A stretch of DNA of 64,000 bases from Ptiloglossa arizonensis (taxonomy: Eukaryota > Arthropoda > Insecta > Hymenoptera > Colletidae): NCBI RefSeq assembly GCF_051014685.1, contig NW_027478402.1, positions 992,001 through 1,056,000 of the forward strand, in the 5' to 3' direction. Under the pieces are notes generated by a model, which saw only the letters and a program-made list of their open reading frames with translations, was not told where the DNA came from and did not search any database. Of this stretch, positions 57,201-64,000 are shown in pieces (within the stretch, counting starts at the first letter, position 1; every line of letters begins with the position of its first letter). A program made the translations under genes and the position numbers.

Positions 57201-60200
57201 GATGGTTGAGAAACCATCAAAACTTTCGCAAGTCTGATATTCGATAACAATAACTGGAGTGTTCTAGGGGGAAAGTACATACAGCATTGTACTCGGGCGA
57301 GTTTCTGCTTTCAGATGCAACAGAAATTTCTCGAGTTCGTCAATCCGTTCGCCAGATATGGGAGTTTGAAATTAAGGAATGGTTGAGAAACCCTCAAAAT
57401 TTTCGCAAGTCTGATACTCGAAACCAATAACTACAAAGGCCTAAGGGAAAACACACATATATTTGTAATCGGGCGAGTTTCTACTTTCAGATGCAACAGG
57501 AATTTCTCGAGTTCGTCAATCCGTTCGCGAGATATGGGAGTTTGAAATTAAGGAATGATTGAGAAACCATCAAAATTTTCGCTGGTCTGATACTCGAAAC
57601 CAATAACTGGAATGGCCTAGGAGAAAAGTACCTACACCATTGTAATCGGGCGGGTTTCTACTTTCAGATGCAACAGAAATTTCTCGAGTTCGTCAATCCG
57701 TTCGCGAGATATGGGAGTTTGAAATTAAGGAATGATTGAGAAACCATCAAAATTTTCGCTGGTCTGATACTCGAAACCAATAACTGGAATGGCCTAGGGG
57801 AAAAGTACAGACACCATTGTAATCGGGCGAGTTTCTACTTTCAGATGCAACAGGAATTTCTCGAGTTCGTCAATCCGTTCGCGAGATATGGGAGTTTGAA
57901 GTGGAGGAATGGTTGAGAAACCATCGCAATTTTCGCAATTCTGATGCTCGAAACGAATAACTGTAATGCCCTAGGGGAAAAATATACACACCATTGTACT
58001 TGGGCGAGTTTCTGCTTTCAGATGCAACAGAAATTTCTCGAGTTCGTCAATCCGTTCGCGAGATATGTGAGTTTGAAGTTAAGGAATGCTTGAGGAACCA
58101 TCAAAATTTTCGAAAGTCTGATACTCGAAATAAATAACTCCTATGGCCTCGGGCAAAAATGCACATACCGTTGTAATTGGGAGAGTTTCTACTTTCAGAT
58201 GCAACAGAAATTATTCGGATTCGTCAATCCGTTCGCGAAATGTCGGAGTTGGGAGTTAAGAGATGGTTGAGAAACCATCAAAACTTTCGCAAGTCTGATA
58301 TTCGATTACAATAACTGGAGTGGCCTAGGGGGAAAGTACACACAGCATTGTACTCGGGCGAGTTTCTACTTTCAGAAGCAACAGGAATTTCTCGAGTTCG
58401 TCAATCCGTTCGCGAGATATGGGAGTTTGAAATTAAGGAATGGTTGAGAAACCATCAAAATTTTCGCTGGTCTGATACTCGAAACCAATAACTGGAATGG
58501 CCTAGGGGAAAAGTACATACACCATTGTAATCGGGCGGGTTTCTACTTTCAGATGCAACAGAAATTTCTCGAGTTCGTCAATCCGTTCGCGAGATATGGG
58601 AGTTTGAAATTAAGGAATGGTTGAGAAACCATCAAAATTTTCGCTGGTCTGATACTCGAAACCAATAACTGGAATGGCCTAGGGGAAAAGTACAGACACC
58701 ATTGTAATCGGGCGAGTTTCTACTTTCAGATGCAACAGGAATTTCTCGAGTTCGTCAATCCGTTCGCGAGATATGGGAGTTTGAAGTTAAGGAATGGTTG
58801 TTAAACCATCAAAATTTTCGCTGGTCTGATACTCGAAACCAATAACTGGAATGGCCTAGGGGAAAAGTACATACACCATTGTAATCGGGCGGGTTTCTAC
58901 TTTCAGATGCAACAGAAATGTCTCGAGTTCGTCAATCCGTTCGCGAGATATGGGAGTTTGAAGTTAAGGAATGGTTGAGAAACGATCAAAATTTTCGCTG
59001 GTCTGATACTCGAAACCAATAACTGGAATGGCCTAGGGGAAAAGTACAGACACCATTGTAATCCGGCGAGTTTCTACTTTCAGATGCAACAGAAATTTCT
59101 CGAGTTCGTCAATCCGTTCGCGAGATATGTGAGTTTGAAGTTAAGGAATGCTTGAGGAACCATCAAAATTTTCGAAAGTCTGATACTCGAAATCAATAAC
59201 TCCTATGGCCTCGGGCAAAAATGCACATACCGTTGTAATTGGGAGAGTTTCTACTTTCAGATGCAACTCAAATTATTCGGATTCGTAAATCCGTTCGTGA
59301 AATGTCGGAGTTGGGAGTTAAGAGATGGTTGAGAAACCATCAAAACTTTCGCAAGTCTGATATTCGATAACAATAACTGGAGTGTTCTAGGGGGAAAGTA
59401 CACACAGCATTGTACTCGGGCGAGTTTCTGCTTTCAGATGCAACAGAAATTTCTCGAGTTCGTCAATCCGTTCGGGAGATATGGGAGTTTGAAGTTAAGG
59501 AATGGTTGTGAAACCATCAAAATTTTCGCTGGTCTGATACTCGAAACCAATAACTGGAATGGCCTAGGGGAAAAGTACAGACACCATTGTAATCGGGCGA
59601 GTTTCTACTTTCAGATGCAACAGGAATTTCTCGAGTTCGTCAATCCGTTCGCGAGATATGGGAGTTTGAAGTTAAGGAATGGTTGTTAAACCATCAAAAT
59701 TTTCGCTGGTCTGATACTCGAAACCAATAACTGGAGTGGCCTAGGGGAAAAGTACCTACACCATTGTAATCGGGCGGGTTTCTACTTTCAGATGCAACAG
59801 AAATTATTCGGATTCGTCAATCCGTTCGCGAGATATGGGAGTTTGAAATTAAGGAATGGTTGAGAAACGATCAAAATTTTCGCTGGTCTGATACTCGAAA
59901 CCAATAACTGGAGTGGCCTAGGGGGAAAGTACACACAGCATTGTACTCGTGCGAGTTTCTGCTTTCAGATGCAACAGAAATTTCTCGAGTTCGTCAATCC
60001 GTTCGCGAGATATTTGAGTTTGAAGTTAAGGAATGGTTGTGAAACCATCAAAATTTTCGCTGGTCTGATACTCGAAACCTATAACTGGAATGGCCTAGGG
60101 GAAAAGTACATACACCATTGTAATCGGGCGGGTTTCTACTTTCAGATGCAACAGAAATTTCTCGAGTTCGTCAATCCGTTCGCGAGATATGGGAGTTTGA

Positions 60201-63200
60201 AATTAAGGAATGGTTGAGAAACCATCAAAATTTTCGCTGGTCTGATACTCGAAACCAATAACTGGAATGGCCTAGGGGAAAAGTACAGACACCATTGTAA
60301 TCGGGCGAGTTTCTACTTTCAGATGCAACAGGAATTTCTCGAGTTCGTCAATCCGTTCGCGAGATATGGGAGTTTGAAGTTAAGGAATGGTTGTTAAACC
60401 ATCAAAATTTTCGCTGGTCTGATACTCGAAACCAATAACTGGAATGGCCTAGGCGAAAAGTACATACACCATTGTAATCGGGCGGGTTTCTACTTTCAGA
60501 TGCAACAGAAATGTCTCGAGTTCGTCAATCCGTTCGCGAGATATGTGAGTTTGAAGTTAAGGAATGCTTGAGGAACCATCAAAATTTTCGAAAGTCTGAT
60601 ACTCGAAATCAATAACTCCTATGGCCTCGGGCAAAAATGCACATACCGTTGTAATTGGGAGAGTTTCTACTTTCAGATGCAACTGAAATTATTCGGATTC
60701 GTCAATCCGTTCGTGAAATGTCGGAGTTGGGAGTTAAGAGATGGTTGAGAAACCATCAAAACTTTCGCAAGTCTGATATTCGATAACAATAACTGGAGTG
60801 TTCTAGGGGGAAAGTACACACAGCATTGTACTCGGGCGAGTTTCTGCTTTCAGATGCAACAGAAATTTCTCGAGTTCGTCAATCCGTTCGCCAGATATGG
60901 GAGTTTGAAATTAAGGAATGGTTGAGAAACCCTCAAAATTTTCGCAAGTCTGATACTCGAAACCAATAACTACAAAGGCCTAAGGGAAAACACACATATA
61001 TTTGTAATTGGGCGAGTTTCTACTTTCAGATGCAACAGGAATTTCTCGAGTTCGTCAATCCGTTCGCGAGATATGGGAGTTTGAAATTAAGGAATGATTG
61101 AGAAACCATCAAAATTTTCGCTGGTCTGATACTCGAAACCAATAACTGGAATGGCCTAGGGGAAAAGTACCTACACCATTGTAATCGGGCGGGTTTCTAC
61201 TTTCAGATGCAACAGAAATTTCTCGAGTTCGTCAATCCGTTCGCGAGATATGGGAGTTTGAAATTAAGGAATGATTGAGAAACCATCAAAATTTTCGCTG
61301 GTCTGATACTCGAAACCAATAACTGGAATGGCCTAGGGGAAAAGTACAGACACCATTGTAATCGGGCGAGTTTCTACTTTCAGATGCAACAGAAATTTCT
61401 CGAGTTCGTCAATCCGTTCGCGAGATATGGGAGTTTGAAATTAAGGAATGGTTGAGAAATCATCAAAATTTTCGCTGGTCTGATACTCGAAACCAATAAC
61501 TGGAATGGCCTAGGGGAAAAGTACAGACACCATTGTAATCGGGCGAGTTTCTACTTTCAGATGCAACAGGAATTTCTCGAGTTCGTCAATCCGTTCGCGA
61601 GATATGGGAGTTTGAAGTGGAGGAATGGTTGAGAAACCATCGCAATTTTCGCAATTCTGATGCTCGAAACGAATAACTGTAATGCCCTAGGGGAAAAATA
61701 TACACACCATTGTACTTGGGCGAGTTTCTGCTTTCAGATGCAACAGAAATTTCTCGAGTTCGTCAATCCGTTCGCGAGATATGTGAGTTTGAAGTTAAGG
61801 AATGCTTGAGGAACCATCAAAATTTTCGAAAGTCTGATACTCGAAATAAATAACTCCTATGGCCTCGGGCAAAAATGCACATACCGTTGTAATTGGGAGA
61901 GTTTCTACTTTCAGATGCAACAGAAATTATTCGGATTCGTCAATCCGTTCGCGAAATGTCGGAGTTGGGAGTTAAGAGATGGTTGAGAAACCATCAAAAC
62001 TTTCGCAAGTCTGATATTCGATTACAATAACTGGAGTGGCCTAGGGGGAAAGTACACACAGCATTGTACTCGGGCGAGTTTCTGCTTTCAGATGCAACAG
62101 AAATTACTCGAGTTCGTCAATCCGTTCGGGAGATATGGGAGTTTGAAGTTAAGGAATGGTTGTGAAACCATCAAAATTTTCGCTGGTGTGATACTCGAAA
62201 CCAATAACTGGAATGGCCTAGGGGAAAAGTACATACACCATTGTAATCGGGCGGGTTTCTACTTTCAGATGCAACAGAAATTTCTCGAGTTCGTCAATCC
62301 GTTCGCGAGATATGGGAGTTTGAAATTAAGGAATGGTTGAGAAACCATCAAAATTTTCGCTGGTCTGATACTCGAAACCAATAACTGGAATGGCCTAGGG
62401 AAAAAGTACAGACACCATTGTAATCGGGCGAGTTTCTACTTTCAGATGCAACAGGAATTTCTCGAGTTCGTCAATCCGTTCGCGAGATATGGGAGTTTGA
62501 AGTTAAGGAATGGTTGTTAAACCATCAAAATTTTCGCTGGTCTGATACTCGAAACCAATAACTGGAATGGCCTAGGGGAAAAGTACATACACCATTGTAA
62601 TCGGGCGGGTTTCTACTTTCAGATGCAACAGAAATGTCTCGAGTTCGTCAATCCGTTCGCGAGATATGGGAGTTTGAAGTTAAGGAATGGTTGAGAAACG
62701 ATCAAAATTTTCGCTGGTCTGATACTCGAAACCAATAACTGGAATGGCCTAGGGGAAAAGTACAGACACCATTGTAATCCGGCGAGTTTCTACTTTCAGA
62801 TGCAACAGAAATTTCTCGAGTTCGTCAATCCGTTCGCGAGATATGTGAGTTTGAAGTTAAGGAATGCTTGAGGAACCATCAAAATTTTCGAAAGTCTGAT
62901 ACTCGAAATCAATAACTCCTATGGCCTCGGGCAAAAATGCACATACCGTTGTAATTGGGAGAGTTTCTACTTTCAGATGCAACTCAAATTATTCGGATTC
63001 GTAAATCCGTTCGTGAAATGTCGGAGTTGGGAGTTAAGAGATGGTTGAGAAACCATCAAAACTTTCGCAAGTCTGATATTCGATAACAATAACTGGAGTG
63101 TTCTAGGGGGAAAGTACACACAGCATTGTACTCGGGCGAGTTTCTGCTTTCAGATGCAACAGAAATTTCTCGAGTTCGTCAATCCGTTCGGGAGATATGG

Positions 63201-64000
63201 GAGTTTGAAGTTAAGGAATGGTTGTGAAACCATCAAAATTTTCGCTGGTCTGATACACGAAACCAATAACTGGAATGGCCTAGGGGAAAAGTACATACAC
63301 CATTGTAATCGGGCGGGTTTCTACTTTCAGATGCAACAGAAATGTCTCGAGTTCGTCAATCCGTTCGCGAGATATGGGAGTTTGAAGTTAAGGAATGGTT
63401 GAGAAACCATCAAAATTTTCGCTGGTCTGATACTCGAAACCAATAACTGGAATGTCCTAGGGGAAAAGTACAGACACCATTGTAATCGGGCGAGTTTCTA
63501 CTTTCAGATGCAACAGGAATTTCTCGAGTTCGTCAATCCGTTCGCGAGATATGGGAGTTTGAAGTTAAGGAATGGTTGTTAAACCATCAAAATTTTCGCT
63601 GGTCTGATACTCGAAACCAATAACTGGAATGGCCTAGGGGAAAAGTACATACACCATTGTAATCGGGCGGGTTTCTACTTTCAGATGCAACAGAAATGTC
63701 TCGAGTTCGTCAATCCGTTCGCGAGATATGGGAGTTTGAAGTTAAGGAATGGTTGAGAAACGATCAAAATTTTCGCTGGTCTGATACTCGAAACCAATAA
63801 CTGGAATGGCCTAGGGGAAAAGTACAGACACCATTGTAATCCGGCGAGTTTCTACTTTCAGATGCAACAGAAATTTCTCGAGTTCGTCAATCCGTTCGCG
63901 AGATATGTGAGTTTGATGTTAAGGAATGCTTGAGGAACCATCAAAATTTTCGAAAGTCTGATACTCGAAATCAATAACTCCTATGGCCTCGGGCAAAAAT
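54225..64000 (+). repeat. Higher-order repeat of 6901 bp
   Basis: Sequence from about 54225 recurs from about 61126 to the window end at a constant 6901-bp spacing (39 x 177 minus 2). For example, 55191-55439 matches 62092-62340 and 56253 onward matches 63154 onward. Sub-repeats are visible inside, e.g. the CTGTAATGCCCTAGGGG monomer at about 54778, 57961 and 61678. The second copy is incomplete at the edge. Confidence 0.8.

Larger units (their letters stand above)
29451..64000 (+). repeat. 177-bp satellite array (satellite 2)
   Basis: About 195 tandem monomers, running off the window. Landmarks in each monomer are TTTCTACTTTCAGATGCAAC, TTTCTCGAGTTCGTCAATCC, GTTCGCGAGATATGGGAG, the dyad ATGGTTGAGAAACCAT, CATCAAAATTTTCG, TCTGATACTCGAAACCAATA, ACTGGAATGGCCTAGGGG and CATTGTAATCGGGCGAG. 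Because 177 is 3 x 59, monomers with a substitution in the GGTTGAG codon stay open and give 59-residue periodic frames (MQQKFLEFVNPFARYG and so on). On the minus strand similar frames appear. These are by-products of period length; I see no start-site, promoter or codon evidence for a gene. Monomers fall into classes such as ATTCGATAACAACAACTGG, GATGCTAGAAACGAATAAC and AATCAATAACTCCTATGGCC. Confidence 0.97.

Noticed and set aside
30410..63402. 59-residue periodic proteins (MQQKFLEFVNPFARYG...)
   Set aside because: Product of a 177-bp satellite whose length is a multiple of three. Most monomers have a stop at GGT-TGA, and frames on both strands occur.
29600..64000. CTGATACTCGAAAC in the 177-bp satellite resembles a hammerhead core
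   Set aside because: The invariant G and A of CUGANGA are replaced (CUGAUAC), there is no room for stem II, and no stem I/III partners are visible.
29451..64000. CENP-B box
   Set aside because: I found no match to the TTCG....A..CGGG core in the consensus monomer on either strand; TTCGTCAATCCG and ATCGGGCG do not combine into one.

Overview
This window reads as nuclear DNA of an insect, most likely a bee or another hymenopteran. It has no gene that looks functional in the nucleus. The evidence for the group is a block of mitochondrial-derived DNA at about 13.4-18.9 kb. It uses the invertebrate mitochondrial code (TGA as Trp, ATA as Met, AGA as Ser) and keeps the insect order ND2-COX1-tRNA-Leu-COX2-tRNAs-ATP8-ATP6-COX3. 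The COX2 and ATP8 translations look hymenopteran. The block is embedded in satellite DNA and carries nonsense codons, deletions and an insertion, so it is a NUMT and not a mitochondrial genome.

Layout. (1) 1-13037: purine-strand satellite with a 20-bp unit (GAAACGGAGAAACGAAGAAA and variants) and longer duplications. (2) 13025-13050: a perfect palindrome where the array flips strand, followed by a short inverted array to 13412. (3) 13414-18878: NUMT. Its COX1 is split by an 852-bp nuclear element with 90-bp direct repeats 760 bp apart, a PBS-like site, and a strong match to a type III hammerhead self-cleaving ribozyme. This resembles a retrozyme (non-autonomous, LTR-type, ribozyme-bearing retroelement). 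(4) 18879-20271: a second inverted array of the same satellite, ending in a nearly pure 8-mer tract. Both inverted arrays end in the same 18-bp sequence. (5) 20290-29450: an AT-rich region dominated by a large imperfect inverted repeat (outer ends 20823 and 29380, axis near 25.0 kb). Its arms contain copies of a roughly 540-bp repeat, matching TATA-containing modules and GC-richer outer modules. (6) 29451-64000: a 177-bp satellite with higher-order repeats, running off the window.

The many long open frames come from satellite periodicity (20 bp and 177 bp) and should not be read as proteins. The most interesting object is the hammerhead element at 14474-15325. Next are the nested inverted repeat, the strand-switch palindrome, and the higher-order structure and dyad of the 177-bp satellite, which could be centromeric or pericentromeric. 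That last idea is inference only.
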